A stretch of DNA of 64,000 nucleotides. Source: Cupriavidus sp. WGlv3. GTDB taxonomy: Bacteria > Pseudomonadota > Gammaproteobacteria > Burkholderiales > Burkholderiaceae. The stretch lies in contig NZ_JALHRX010000014.1 of the NCBI RefSeq assembly GCF_023952475.1, forward strand, positions 1 to 64,000. Direction: 5' to 3'. Shown one piece after another: positions 56,883 through 64,000 of this stretch. The notes under the pieces are model-generated. The model made no database searches, had not been told where the DNA came from, and saw only the letters and a list, made by a program, of their open reading frames with translations. Every line of letters begins with the position of its first letter. Within the stretch, counting starts at the first letter, position 1. A program made the translations under genes and the position numbers.

Positions 56883-56959
56883 TGGTCGGGGTGAGAGGAT
56901 TCGAACCTCCGGCCTCTACGTCCCGAACGTAGCGCTCTACCAGGCTAAGCTACACCCCG
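56883..56959 (-). tRNA. tRNA-Pro, anticodon CGG
   Basis: A complete cloverleaf of 77 bases including the encoded CCA. The acceptor stem is CGGGGTG paired with CACCCCG, and the anticodon stem CTACG/CGTAG encloses the loop TTCGGGA with anticodon CGG. The T arm reads GGAGGTTCGAATCCTC. The 5' end is C with an A discriminator, as in bacterial tRNA-Pro. It reads the CCG codon, heavily used in this GC-rich genome. The terminator at 56842-56874 follows it. A weak TACACT element in the minus-strand leader may be its -10. Confidence 0.97.
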
Positions 56960-57065
56960 ATTTGTTTTGCCGGCAGACGTTTTAGCGTCAGCAGCAAAGA
57001 ACGTAAGTGTAGCAGCGTTTTTTTTGGAATGGAAGAGGGCGGAGGAAAACGCCGCTCGTCCCGCC

Positions 57066-58043
57066 TCAGGACTGACGCTGCAGCGAGAACGCGCAGAGCT
57101 GGATCAGGGTTTCCTTCAGCTCGGACGGCGGGAACTGCCGGGCTGCCTGCTCGGCGGCTTCGGCCTCGCGCCGTGCCGCTTCGAAGGTGACCTCGAGCGC
57201 GCCGCTGGCGTGGATCGCGGCGAAGACCGCGTCGAAATGCTCGGTGCCGCCTTGCACGATCGCGTCGCGGGCCAGCTGGCGCTGCTCGGCGGTGCCGTGT
57301 TCCAGCAGGTGCAGCAGCGGCAGGGTGGGCTTGCCTTCGCGCAGGTCATCGCCGGCGTTCTTGCCCATCTGCTCGGCGCTGGCGGTGTAGTCCAGCATGT
57401 CGTCGATCAGCTGGAACGCGGTGCCGATGCGGCGGCCGTATTCGGCGGCGGCTTCTTCCATCTGCGCGTCGGCGCCGGACAGCACCGCGCCCAGTTGCGC
57501 GGCGGCCTCGAACAGCTTGGCGGTCTTGTAGCGAATCACCTGCAGGTAGCGTTCGACGGTGACGTCGGGGTCGTGCATGTTCAGCAGCTGCAGCACCTCG
57601 CCCTCGGCGATCACGTTGGTCGCGTTGGACAGGATTTCCATGATGCGCATGCTGCCGGCATCGACCATCATCTGGAACGCGCGCGAATAGAGGAAGTCGC
57701 CCACCAGCACGCTGGCGGCATTGCCGAACACGGCGTTGGCGGTGTCGCGCCCGCGGCGCAGCTCGGACTCGTCGACCACATCGTCGTGCAGCAGGGTGGC
57801 GGTGTGGATGAACTCGACGACGGCGGCCAGCTCGTGGTGGCGGTTGCCGTCGTAGCCCAGCGCGCGCGCCGTCAGCAGCAGGATCACCGGCCGCAGGCGC
57901 TTGCCGCCGGCACCGATGATGTATTCGCCGATCTGCTCGATCAGAGGGACTTCAGAGGACAGCCGCTGGCGGATAACAGCATCGACCGCGCGCATGTCTG
58001 CAGCGACCGGGGCAAGCAAGGCAGTGGCGGAAGGCTGGGACAA
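57066..58043 (-). CDS. ispB: Octaprenyl diphosphate synthase
   Basis: Trans-prenyltransferase of 325 residues that makes the octaprenyl side chain of ubiquinone-8. The first Asp-rich motif LLHDDVVDESELRRG lies at about 82-96 and the second, LIDDMLDYT, at about 213-221. A small residue before the first motif (TATLLHDD) is consistent with long-chain product. The start is uncertain: the TTG at 58043 has a GGTGA site and gives MSQPSATALL; a GTG at 58052 or an internal ATG are alternatives. It is divergent from the rplU operon, a common arrangement. With coq7 in the same window it belongs to ubiquinone synthesis. Confidence 0.92.
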   Translation of the reverse strand: MSQPSATALLAPVAADMRAVDAVIRQRLSSEVPLIEQIGEYIIGAGGKRLRPVILLLTARALGYDGNRHHELAAVVEFIHTATLLHDDVVDESELRRGRDTANAVFGNAASVLVGDFLYSRAFQMMVDAGSMRIMEILSNATNVIAEGEVLQLLNMHDPDVTVERYLQVIRYKTAKLFEAAAQLGAVLSGADAQMEEAAAEYGRRIGTAFQLIDDMLDYTASAEQMGKNAGDDLREGKPTLPLLHLLEHGTAEQRQLARDAIVQGGTEHFDAVFAAIHASGALEVTFEAARREAEAAEQAARQFPPSELKETLIQLCAFSLQRQS

Positions 58044-58182
58044 GATGATCACCGTTACGCAAAACCGGACGATTATATGCGATGCAGGCGGCGTTCTACG
58101 CATGCCCCGCATAGTTTGCCGGGAGATGGGCTCAGGGTATGCGCGCAGCGGCGCCGATGATTGGCCCTCTATAATTGCAGCC

Positions 58183-58278
58183 ATGGACAAGCCCATACCT
58201 CGCCGCCAACTGCGCCGCACCGCCTGGTGGGTGGCGTTTGCCGCACTGGCGGGGTTCCTTCTCGCCGACCTGACCTGA
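58183..58278 (+). CDS. Possible 31-residue membrane peptide
   Basis: An ORF too short for usual gene calls encodes 31 residues with a basic N-terminus (MDKPIPRRQLRRTAWW) and one hydrophobic helix at about 15-29. That is the shape of a small single-pass membrane protein. A TATAAT-like hexamer lies just upstream but there is no good ribosome site, so the transcript would be nearly leaderless. No homologue is known to me. It may be spurious. Confidence 0.3.
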   Translation: MDKPIPRRQLRRTAWWVAFAALAGFLLADLT

Positions 58279-58337
58279 GCGTAGCCGCCGCCGGATTGTG
58301 CCGGGCGCGGCGCTCGCAGGCTATGTGCCTGTTTTCT

Positions 58338-58366
58338 TTGCGGTTTTCCCCAATCTCGTTTACAAT
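58338..58366 (+). promoter_or_regulatory. Promoter of rplU-rpmA
   Basis: TTGCGG (58338-58343) and TACAAT (58361-58366) are spaced by exactly 17 bases, a strong sigma-70 promoter. The leader to the rplU ATG is about 100 bases and could carry ribosomal-protein control, but I see no clear structure. Confidence 0.75.
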
Positions 58367-58474
58367 TCCCGGTTTCCTCCGGTAGTCGCTCGCCTTGCGG
58401 GTCCTTGCCGGTGGGAGATAACCGGGCCGCATCGCGCGGTTTCGGCGTTTTATTCACATCCGAGAGGTTCGACA

Positions 58475-58786
58475 ATGTACGCGGTCGTAAAAACCGGCGG
58501 CAAGCAATACAAGGTTGCTGCTGGCGAAAAACTGAAAGTAGAACAGATACCGGCAGACATTGGCGCAGAAATCACGCTCGACCAGGTGCTCGCAGTGGGC
58601 GCCGGCGACCAAATCAAGTTTGGTACGCCGCTGGTGAGCGGGGCTTCCGTCAAGGCTACCGTTATCTCCCAGGGTCGTCACGACAAGGTGAAGATCTTCA
58701 AGATGCGCCGTCGCAAGCACTACCAGAAGCGTCAGGGCCATCGTCAGAATTACACCGAACTGCGCATCGAAGCGATCGTTGCCTGA
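58475..58786 (+). CDS. rplU: 50S ribosomal protein L21
   Basis: Ribosomal protein of 103 residues. The whole chain matches L21: MYAVVKTGGKQYKVAAGEKL at the start, a central LVSGASVKATVISQGRHDK, and the RNA-binding basic block KMRRRKHYQKRQGHRQNYTE. It binds 23S rRNA with L20. A GAGAGG site precedes the ATG. It is followed by rpmA after 39 bases. Confidence 0.97.
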   Translation: MYAVVKTGGKQYKVAAGEKLKVEQIPADIGAEITLDQVLAVGAGDQIKFGTPLVSGASVKATVISQGRHDKVKIFKMRRRKHYQKRQGHRQNYTELRIEAIVA

Positions 58787-58825
58787 TCGATCGAGCGTAA
58801 TCCGGTAAAGCGACAGGAGTAAGAC

Positions 58826-59086
58826 ATGGCACAGAAAAAAGGCGGCGGTTCCACGCGGAACGGCCGTGATTCCGAATCGAAGCGTCTGGGCGTGAAGGTG
58901 TTTGGTGGCCAGGCCATCAACGCCGGTGGCATCATCATCCGCCAGCGCGGTACCCGCGTGCATGCCGGCGACAACGTCGGCGTGGGCAAGGACCACACGC
59001 TGTTCGCCCTGGTCGACGGCCACGTGCAGTTCGCCGTCAAGGGCCCTGCCAAGAAGCAGCAAGTCAGCGTCGTTCCGGCGGCCTGA
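58826..59086 (+). CDS. rpmA: 50S ribosomal protein L27
   Basis: Ribosomal protein of 86 residues reaching the peptidyl-transferase centre. It starts MAQKKGGGSTRNGRDSESKR without the cleavable N-terminal extension found in Firmicutes. The rest, RLGVKVFGGQAINAGGIIIR and GVGKDHTLFALVDGHVQF, is textbook L27. A CAGGAG site precedes it. A strong terminator follows, so obg depends on read-through or its own promoter. Confidence 0.97.
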   Translation: MAQKKGGGSTRNGRDSESKRLGVKVFGGQAINAGGIIIRQRGTRVHAGDNVGVGKDHTLFALVDGHVQFAVKGPAKKQQVSVVPAA

Positions 59087-59109
59087 TAACAGCCTTTGCA
59101 GGACGAAAG

Positions 59110-59140
59110 GCCCCGCAACGCTTGCGGGGCTTTTTCTTTT
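59110..59140 (+). terminator. Terminator after rpmA
   Basis: A 9-bp stem GCCCCGCAA/TTGCGGGGC with a 3-base loop is followed by TTTTTCTTTT. It is a strong Rho-independent terminator 24 bases after the rpmA stop. Confidence 0.9.
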
Positions 59141-59207
59141 CTGGCGAAGTAAACTACGCCGGCACCCGCTCTGCCGAGCCCAGCCGATCCATCACGGAAA
59201 ACCCATC

Positions 59208-60305
59208 ATGAAGTTCATCGACGAAGCCCGAATCGAAGCCATCGCCGGCAACGGCGGCAATGGCAGCGCCTCGTTCCGGCGCGAAAAGTTTGTGCCCTTC
59301 GGCGGCCCGGATGGTGGCGACGGCGGCCGGGGCGGCAGCGTGTTCGCGCAGGCGGACCGCAATATCAATACGCTGATCGACTTCCGCTACGCCAAGAAGC
59401 ATGTGGCCAGGAACGGCGAGAATGGCCGCGGCTCCGATTGCTACGGCGCGGCCGGCGAAGACATTACGCTGCGCATGCCGGTGGGCACGCTGATCACCGA
59501 CATGGACACCGGCGAGGTCATCGCCGACCTGACCGAGCACGGCCAGCGCGTGTGCCTGGCCGAGGGCGGCATGGGCGGCTGGGGCAACCTGCATTTCAAG
59601 TCCAGCACCAACCGCGCGCCGCGCCAGCAGGTCGACGGCAAGCCGGGCGAGCGCCGCATGCTCAAGCTCGAGCTGAAGGTGCTGGCCGACGTCGGCCTGC
59701 TGGGCATGCCCAATGCCGGCAAGTCGACCTTTATCTCGCATATCTCCAACGCGCGCCCCAAGGTGGCGGACTATCCGTTCACCACGCTGCATCCCAACCT
59801 GGGCGTGGTGCGCGTGGACCATGAGCAATCGTTCGTGGTCGCCGACATCCCCGGCCTGATCGAGGGCGCGGCCGAGGGCGCGGGCCTGGGCCACCAGTTC
59901 CTGCGCCACCTGCAGCGCACCGGGCTGCTGCTGCATATCGTCGACCTGGCCCCGTTCGACGAGGCGGTCGACCCGGTCGCCGAGGCCAAGGCCATCGTCA
60001 ATGAACTGAAGAAGTACGACGAGACCCTGTATGAAAAGCCGCGCTGGCTGGTGCTGAACAAGCTCGACATGGTGCCCGAGGACGAGCGCGCGGCGAAGGT
60101 GAAGGACTTCCTCAAGCGCTACAAGTGGAAGGGCCCGGTGTTCCAGATCTCGGCGCTGACCGGCGAAGGCTGCCGCGAGCTGATCTACGCGATCAAGGAC
60201 CACCTGCAGGCGATCAAGGCCGAAGAGGCCGCGGCGCTGGCAGAGCCGGACATCCGCCTGGACGACCGCCTGCATAACGTCGACCAGGACCAGCCCGAGG
60301 CATAA
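59208..60305 (+). CDS. obg: Ribosome-associated GTPase Obg/CgtA
   Basis: Essential GTPase of 365 residues for large-subunit assembly. The glycine-rich Obg fold (about 1-158: MKFIDEARIEAIAGNGGNGS and onward) is followed by the G domain with G1 GMPNAGKST at 166-174, G2/G3 region YPFTTLHPNLGVV and VADIPGLIEGA, and the NKLD motif (VLNKLDMVPED). The C-terminal OCT domain is absent, as in other proteobacteria. The ATG at 59208 begins the family N-terminus; the long upstream frame is an artefact. It is separated from rpmA by a terminator and from proB by 45 bases. Confidence 0.96.
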   Translation: MKFIDEARIEAIAGNGGNGSASFRREKFVPFGGPDGGDGGRGGSVFAQADRNINTLIDFRYAKKHVARNGENGRGSDCYGAAGEDITLRMPVGTLITDMDTGEVIADLTEHGQRVCLAEGGMGGWGNLHFKSSTNRAPRQQVDGKPGERRMLKLELKVLADVGLLGMPNAGKSTFISHISNARPKVADYPFTTLHPNLGVVRVDHEQSFVVADIPGLIEGAAEGAGLGHQFLRHLQRTGLLLHIVDLAPFDEAVDPVAEAKAIVNELKKYDETLYEKPRWLVLNKLDMVPEDERAAKVKDFLKRYKWKGPVFQISALTGEGCRELIYAIKDHLQAIKAEEAAALAEPDIRLDDRLHNVDQDQPEA

Positions 60306-60350
60306 ACAAGAATCAGCGGTTCCGAACGATCTCCGGAGACAGGATCCACC

Positions 60351-61469
60351 ATGCAATCGGTCATCGCGCAGGCAAAGCGCATCGTCGTCAAAGTGGGCTC
60401 CAGCCTGGTCACCAACGACGGCAAGGGGCTGGACCACGACGCCATCGCTCGCTGGGCCGCCCAGATCGCCAAGCTGCGCGTGGCCGGCAAGGAAGTGGTG
60501 CTGGTCAGTTCGGGCGCCATTGCCGAAGGCATGCAGCGGCTCGGCTGGGTGCGCCGCCCGAAGGAAATCCATGAGCTGCAGGCCGCCGCCGCGGTCGGCC
60601 AGATGGGGCTGGCGCAGGTCTACGAGAGCCAGTTCGGCCGCTATGGCATCCGCACCGCGCAGGTGCTGCTGACCCACGCCGACCTGGCCGACCGCGAGCG
60701 CTACCTGAACGCCCGCTCCACGCTGCTGACGCTGCTGTCGCTGGGCGTGGTGCCGATCATCAACGAGAACGACACCGTGGTCACCGACGAAATCAAGTTC
60801 GGCGACAACGACACGCTCGGCGCGCTGGTCACCAACCTGATCGAAGGCGACGCGCTGGTGATCCTGACCGACCAGCGCGGCCTGTACACAGCCGATCCTC
60901 GCAAGGACCCGGCCGCGCAGTTCGTCGACGAGGCCCTGGCCGGCACGCCCGAGCTGGAAGCCATGGCCGGCGGCGCCGGCACCTCGATCGGGCGCGGCGG
61001 CATGCTGACCAAGATCCTGGCGGCCAAGCGCGCGGCCAAGTCGGGCGCGCATACCATCATCGCCTCGGGCCGCGAGGCCAATGTGCTGGAGCGCCTGGCG
61101 GCCGGCGAGGCGATCGGCACCCAGTTGCTGGCGCCGACCGGCCGGCTGACTGCACGCAAGCAATGGATGGCCGACCACCTGCAACTGCGCGGGCGCGTGG
61201 TGATCGACAACGGCGCGGTCGAGAAGCTGACCGGCGGCGGCAAGTCGCTGCTGCCGATCGGCGTGGTCGAGGTGCAGGGCGAATTCGCCCGCGGCGAGGT
61301 GATCGCCTGCGTCGATGCGCAGGGCAAGGAGGTGGCGCGCGGCATCACCAACTATTCCAGCGCGGAGTCGCGGCTGATCGCGCGCAAGCCGTCGTCCGAG
61401 ATCGAATCCGTGCTCGGCCACCTCAACGAGCCCGAGCTGATCCATCGCGACAACCTGGTGCTGGTCTGA
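60351..61469 (+). CDS. proB: Glutamate 5-kinase
   Basis: First enzyme of proline synthesis, 372 residues, phosphorylating glutamate. The amino-acid kinase domain (about 1-260) shows VVKVGSSLVTNDG, VLVSSGAIAEGM, FGDNDTLGALVTNLIEGD and LTDQRGLYTADPR. The C-terminal PUA domain (about 280-365) includes KSLLPIGVVEVQGEF. A GGAGACAGG ribosome site supports the ATG. The feedback-inhibition loop by proline appears normal. It ends at a strong bidirectional terminator. Confidence 0.96.
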   Translation: MQSVIAQAKRIVVKVGSSLVTNDGKGLDHDAIARWAAQIAKLRVAGKEVVLVSSGAIAEGMQRLGWVRRPKEIHELQAAAAVGQMGLAQVYESQFGRYGIRTAQVLLTHADLADRERYLNARSTLLTLLSLGVVPIINENDTVVTDEIKFGDNDTLGALVTNLIEGDALVILTDQRGLYTADPRKDPAAQFVDEALAGTPELEAMAGGAGTSIGRGGMLTKILAAKRAAKSGAHTIIASGREANVLERLAAGEAIGTQLLAPTGRLTARKQWMADHLQLRGRVVIDNGAVEKLTGGGKSLLPIGVVEVQGEFARGEVIACVDAQGKEVARGITNYSSAESRLIARKPSSEIESVLGHLNEPELIHRDNLVLV

Positions 61470-61480
61470 GCGATGCAAGA

Positions 61481-61520
61481 AAAAAACGGCGGGACTGCCT
61501 GGCAGTCCCGCCGTTTTTTT
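61481..61520. terminator. Bidirectional terminator between proB and the CNP1-like gene
   Basis: A 13-bp perfect GC-rich stem (61487-61499 with 61501-61513) is flanked by six A on the left and seven T on the right, so it ends both convergent transcripts. Confidence 0.92.
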
Positions 61521-61538
61521 ATGCCTGCACCGGTTGCG

Positions 61539-62120
61539 TCAGCGCTTGTTCGGCGCGCGCGACTGCAGCTCGCGCACCATGTCCGCGGGCTTGCCGGCCA
61601 CGGTGCGGCCCTCGCAGAAGAAATCGATCGCCAGCGTGGCGGCGTAGGCGTTGCGGACCCCGGTTTGCATGCGGTGCCAGGTCTCGCCGTAGTCGCTGGT
61701 GTTGGGCACCCACTCGGTAGCGCCGGGGGGCAGGGTGGCGTACAGCTTGCGCTCGAACACGTCGCAGCGCATGCCTTCGAAGGTCACGTTGCGGGCGCCG
61801 CTCTGGCTGGTGGTGACGGCGGTATAGCGCACCACGTTGTCCTTGCCCACCGAGATCGACTTGCTGTCCACCGCGAACGACAGCGTGCCTGTGCCGGCCA
61901 CCGAGAACGGGATCAGGTTGGCCTCCTGCGGCAAGGGCGGCAGCATGGCCTTGGCTTCCTCGAAGGTCTTGGGCGCGAACGGGTTGTTCCAGGTGCTTTC
62001 TTCCTCGGCCATCTCCTTGCCGGTGGTCTTGCAGCCGGCCAGCGCCAGGCTGGCCGCGGCAAGCAGCAATGCGGCAGCGCCCAGGCCGCCGTGGCGGCCC
62101 ACGCCGGTCAAACTAGTCAT
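61539..62120 (-). CDS. CNP1-like family lipoprotein
   Basis: Predicted lipoprotein of 193 residues. The start at 62120, after a GGAG site, gives a long signal segment with lipobox LAGC at C30. The mature part fits the CNP1-like family (PF08750), with blocks STWNNPFAPKTFEEAK, YTAVTTSQSGARNVTFEG and AYAATLAIDFFCEGRTV. Two Cys (in MRCDVF and FFCEG) could form a disulfide in the periplasm. The role of the family is unknown. It overlaps the rppH stop by 8 bases, so it is the second gene of a two-gene unit. Confidence 0.85.
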   Translation of the reverse strand: MTSLTGVGRHGGLGAAALLLAAASLALAGCKTTGKEMAEEESTWNNPFAPKTFEEAKAMLPPLPQEANLIPFSVAGTGTLSFAVDSKSISVGKDNVVRYTAVTTSQSGARNVTFEGMRCDVFERKLYATLPPGATEWVPNTSDYGETWHRMQTGVRNAYAATLAIDFFCEGRTVAGKPADMVRELQSRAPNKR

Positions 62121-62796
62121 CAGTGCTCCGTGAAGTGGATACCGGCGTCGCCGGCGAAACGTAGTCGGCCGTGGCCGGGGCTTCGGCATTGCCGTCGGCG
62201 TCGGCCTGCTGCGCGGCCTGCGCCCGGCTCAACGCCTGGCCGCGCGGACCGCCGTGGCGACCGTGCACGCCGTGGCCACCATGGTTGCCGTGTGTCCCAT
62301 ACGGGCTGAGCGGCACGCGCGGGTGCCGGTTCAGGAAGCGCGACAATTCCGTCAGCGCCATCTGGTAGACATCGCGCTTGAACTCGATCACGGCCTCGAG
62401 CGGCACCCAGTAATGGCTCCAGCGCCAGGCGTCGAACTCCGGGTGCTCGGTGGCGCGCAGGTGGATGTCGCAGTCCCTGCCGGCCATGCGCAGCAGGAAC
62501 CAGATTTGTTTCTGGCCCTTGTAGTGGCCGCGGATCTCGCGGCGGATGAACTTGTCCGGCACCTCGTAACGCAGCCAGTCGCGCGTGCGACCGACGATCC
62601 TGACGTGCTCCGGAAGCAGGCCGATTTCCTCATGCAGTTCGCGGTACATGGCCTGTTCCGGCGTTTCGCCGTACTTGATGCCGCCCTGCGGAAACTGCCA
62701 GGAGTGTTCGCCGATTCGCTTGCCCCAGAAAACCTCGTTTCTTGCGTTGAGGAGGATGATGCCGACGTTCGGGCGAAAGCCTTCACGATCGAGCAT
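62113..62796 (-). CDS. rppH: RNA 5'-pyrophosphohydrolase
   Basis: Nudix enzyme of 227 residues that removes pyrophosphate from mRNA 5' ends to start decay. The N-terminus MLDREGFRPNVGIILLN and the Nudix box GGIKYGETPEQAMYREL followed by HEEIGL are typical, as is WLRYEVPDKFIRR. The domain ends near residue 160, as in the 176-residue E. coli protein. A tail of about 60 residues follows, opening with five tandem His-Gly-x triplets (169-183) and then an Ala/Asp/Thr-rich stretch. A TATAAT on the minus strand (62829-62834) is a likely -10. Confidence 0.94.
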   Translation of the reverse strand: MLDREGFRPNVGIILLNARNEVFWGKRIGEHSWQFPQGGIKYGETPEQAMYRELHEEIGLLPEHVRIVGRTRDWLRYEVPDKFIRREIRGHYKGQKQIWFLLRMAGRDCDIHLRATEHPEFDAWRWSHYWVPLEAVIEFKRDVYQMALTELSRFLNRHPRVPLSPYGTHGNHGGHGVHGRHGGPRGQALSRAQAAQQADADGNAEAPATADYVSPATPVSTSRSTDD

Positions 62797-62990
62797 GACT
62801 GCACCTCGAATCCTTTAGAATTACGCTGATTATAAAGGAAGCGCGCAGCCGGGCCCGGACCGGGGGATGGTGGTTTTCCCCGAGCGGAAGGGCAGTTTCA
62901 GGCGCGTGCGCATAATTCAGCGCCGCCAGCCCCCCGGATTGTGCCGGGACGGATTTTTCCGACCTCGGCGGCCCAGAGAGAAATTACGGA

Positions 62991-64000
62991 TGAAAGCCTC
63001 GCAATTCTTCATTTCCACCCTCAAGGAAGCGCCCGCCGACGCGGAAATCGTTTCGCACAAGCTGATGATGCGCGCCGGCATGATCAAGAAGCTGGGCGCC
63101 GGCATCTACACCTACATGCCGATCGGCCTGCGCGTGATCCGCAAGGTGGAGAACATCGTGCGCGAGGAAATGAACCGCGCCGGCGCGGTGGAGCTGTCGA
63201 TGCCGGTGATCCAGCCGGCCGAACTGTGGCAGGAGACCGGCCGCTGGGACAAGATGGGGCCCGAACTGCTGCGCCTGAAGGACCGCCATGAGCGCGACTT
63301 CGCGGTCCAGCCCACCTCCGAAGAGGTGGTGACCGACATCGCCCGCAGCGATATCCGCAGCTACAAGCAGCTGCCGCTCAATTTCTACCAGATCCAGACC
63401 AAGTTCCGCGACGAGCGCCGGCCGCGCTTCGGCATCATGCGCGGGCGCGAGTTCACCATGAAGGACGCCTATTCCTTCGACCGCGACACCGACGGCCTGC
63501 GCAAGTCGTACGAGAACATGTACGACGCCTACGTGCGCATCTTCCGCCGCTTCGGGCTGGAATTCCGTGCCGTGGCGGCCGACAACGGCGCCATCGGCGG
63601 CTCGGGCTCGCACGAGTTCCACGTGATCGCCGACACCGGCGAAGACGCCATCGTCTACTGCCCGACCTCGGCCTACGCCGCCAACATGGAGGCCGCCGAG
63701 GCGCTGCCGCTGCTGGCCGAGCGCGCCGCGCCCAGGCAGGACCTGGTCAAGACCTTCACCCCGGAGAAGGTCAAGTGCGAGCAGGTGGCCGAATTCCTGA
63801 ACCTCCCGCTCGAGACCAACGTCAAGTCGATCGTGCTCGCCACCGAGGGCGAGGCAGGCGTCCAGATCTGGCTGCTGCTGATCCGCGCTGACCACGAGCT
63901 GAACGAGATCAAGGCCTCGAAGGTGCCGGGGCTGGCCGAGTTCCGCTTCGCCACCGAGAACGAGATCGTCGAAGCCTTCGGCTCGCCGCCCGGCTACCTG
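62991..64000 (+). CDS. proS: Prolyl-tRNA synthetase (3' end outside the window)
   Basis: Class II aminoacyl-tRNA synthetase charging tRNA-Pro. Only the first 336 codons are present; the frame is open to the window edge. The N-terminus MKASQFFISTLKEAPADAEI, motif 1 around GAVELSMPVIQPAELW, the motif 2 block FRDERRPRFGIMRGREFTMK, and the beginning of the YbaK-like editing insertion (from about residue 230, EAAEALPLLAERAAPRQDL) mark the bacterial-type enzyme. The start is the ATG at 62991, 194 bases from the divergent rppH. The tRNA-Pro(CGG) in the same window is one of its substrates. Confidence 0.97.

Larger units (their letters stand above)
58044..58474. other. Divergent region, ispB / rplU
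   Basis: These 431 bases hold a possible 31-codon ORF (58183-58278) and the rplU promoter (58338-58366), each listed separately. A TATAAT-like hexamer at 58169-58174 lies 9 bases before the small ORF. The remainder shows no recognisable element. Confidence 0.5.

Overview
The window is a piece of a high-GC betaproteobacterial main chromosome. Gene content, gene order and protein sequence fit Cupriavidus best (Burkholderiaceae): the division and cell wall (dcw) cluster runs directly into peroxiredoxin-lpxC-dciA-secA-argJ, followed by yacG-zapD-coaE-pilD-pilC-pilB and then ispB / rplU-rpmA-obg-proB / rppH / proS. The genus is inferred from recall of that order and was not checked by a search. 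Nearly all of the sequence is coding. I see no prophage, insertion sequence, CRISPR array or rRNA.

Layout. 1-3.5 kb: a DUF3047 lipoprotein, a DUF2891 protein and an M20 amidohydrolase. 3.8-9.5 kb: a complete peptide ABC importer (binding protein, two permeases, two ATPases), divergent from the amidohydrolase. 9.5-20.4 kb: accessory metabolism, namely a branched-chain-type binding protein, a molybdopterin oxidoreductase translationally coupled to a lipoprotein metallopeptidase, a TetR regulator and FadD acyl-CoA ligase, a MarR regulator coupled to a small lipoprotein, an orphan Bug-type binding protein and a porin. 20.7-21.3 kb: coq7. 21.6-39.65 kb: the dcw cluster mraZ-rsmH-ftsL-ftsI-murE-murF-mraY-murD-ftsW-murG-murC-ddlB-ftsQ-ftsA-ftsZ, from a sigma-70 promoter with four 10-bp-spaced MraZ-type repeats to a 17-bp perfect terminator hairpin. 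39.8-50 kb: peroxiredoxin, lpxC, dciA, secA, argJ, a DUF815 ATPase with a MutT-type Nudix hydrolase, and an OPT transporter. 50-56 kb (minus strand): pilB-pilC-pilD-coaE-zapD-yacG. 56.2-57 kb: a small toxin-antitoxin module beside the 3' end of a tRNA-Pro(CGG) gene. 57-64 kb: ispB, rplU-rpmA-obg-proB, a CNP1-like lipoprotein with rppH, and the first 336 codons of proS.

How the genes work together: the centre of the window makes and places septal peptidoglycan. MurC-F, MraY, MurG and DdlB make lipid II; FtsW and FtsI polymerise it; FtsA, Z, Q, L and ZapD organise the ring. LpxC starts lipid A synthesis, SecA exports envelope proteins, and PilB/C/D build type IV pili and process prepilins. The ORFs are packed by 1- or 4-nt stop/start overlaps, so translational coupling is a theme. 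At two dcw junctions without a direct overlap (ftsI/murE and murG/murC) a 5- and a 7-codon minicistron bridges the gap and ends in the same ATGA overlap.

I found no clear new multi-gene system. The best second-look items are the coupling minicistrons, the MraZ operator array, the tRNA-adjacent toxin-antitoxin pair, the His-Gly repeat tail of RppH, a patch of foreign-looking codon use inside rsmH, and the palindromic spacer in the peroxiredoxin promoter.
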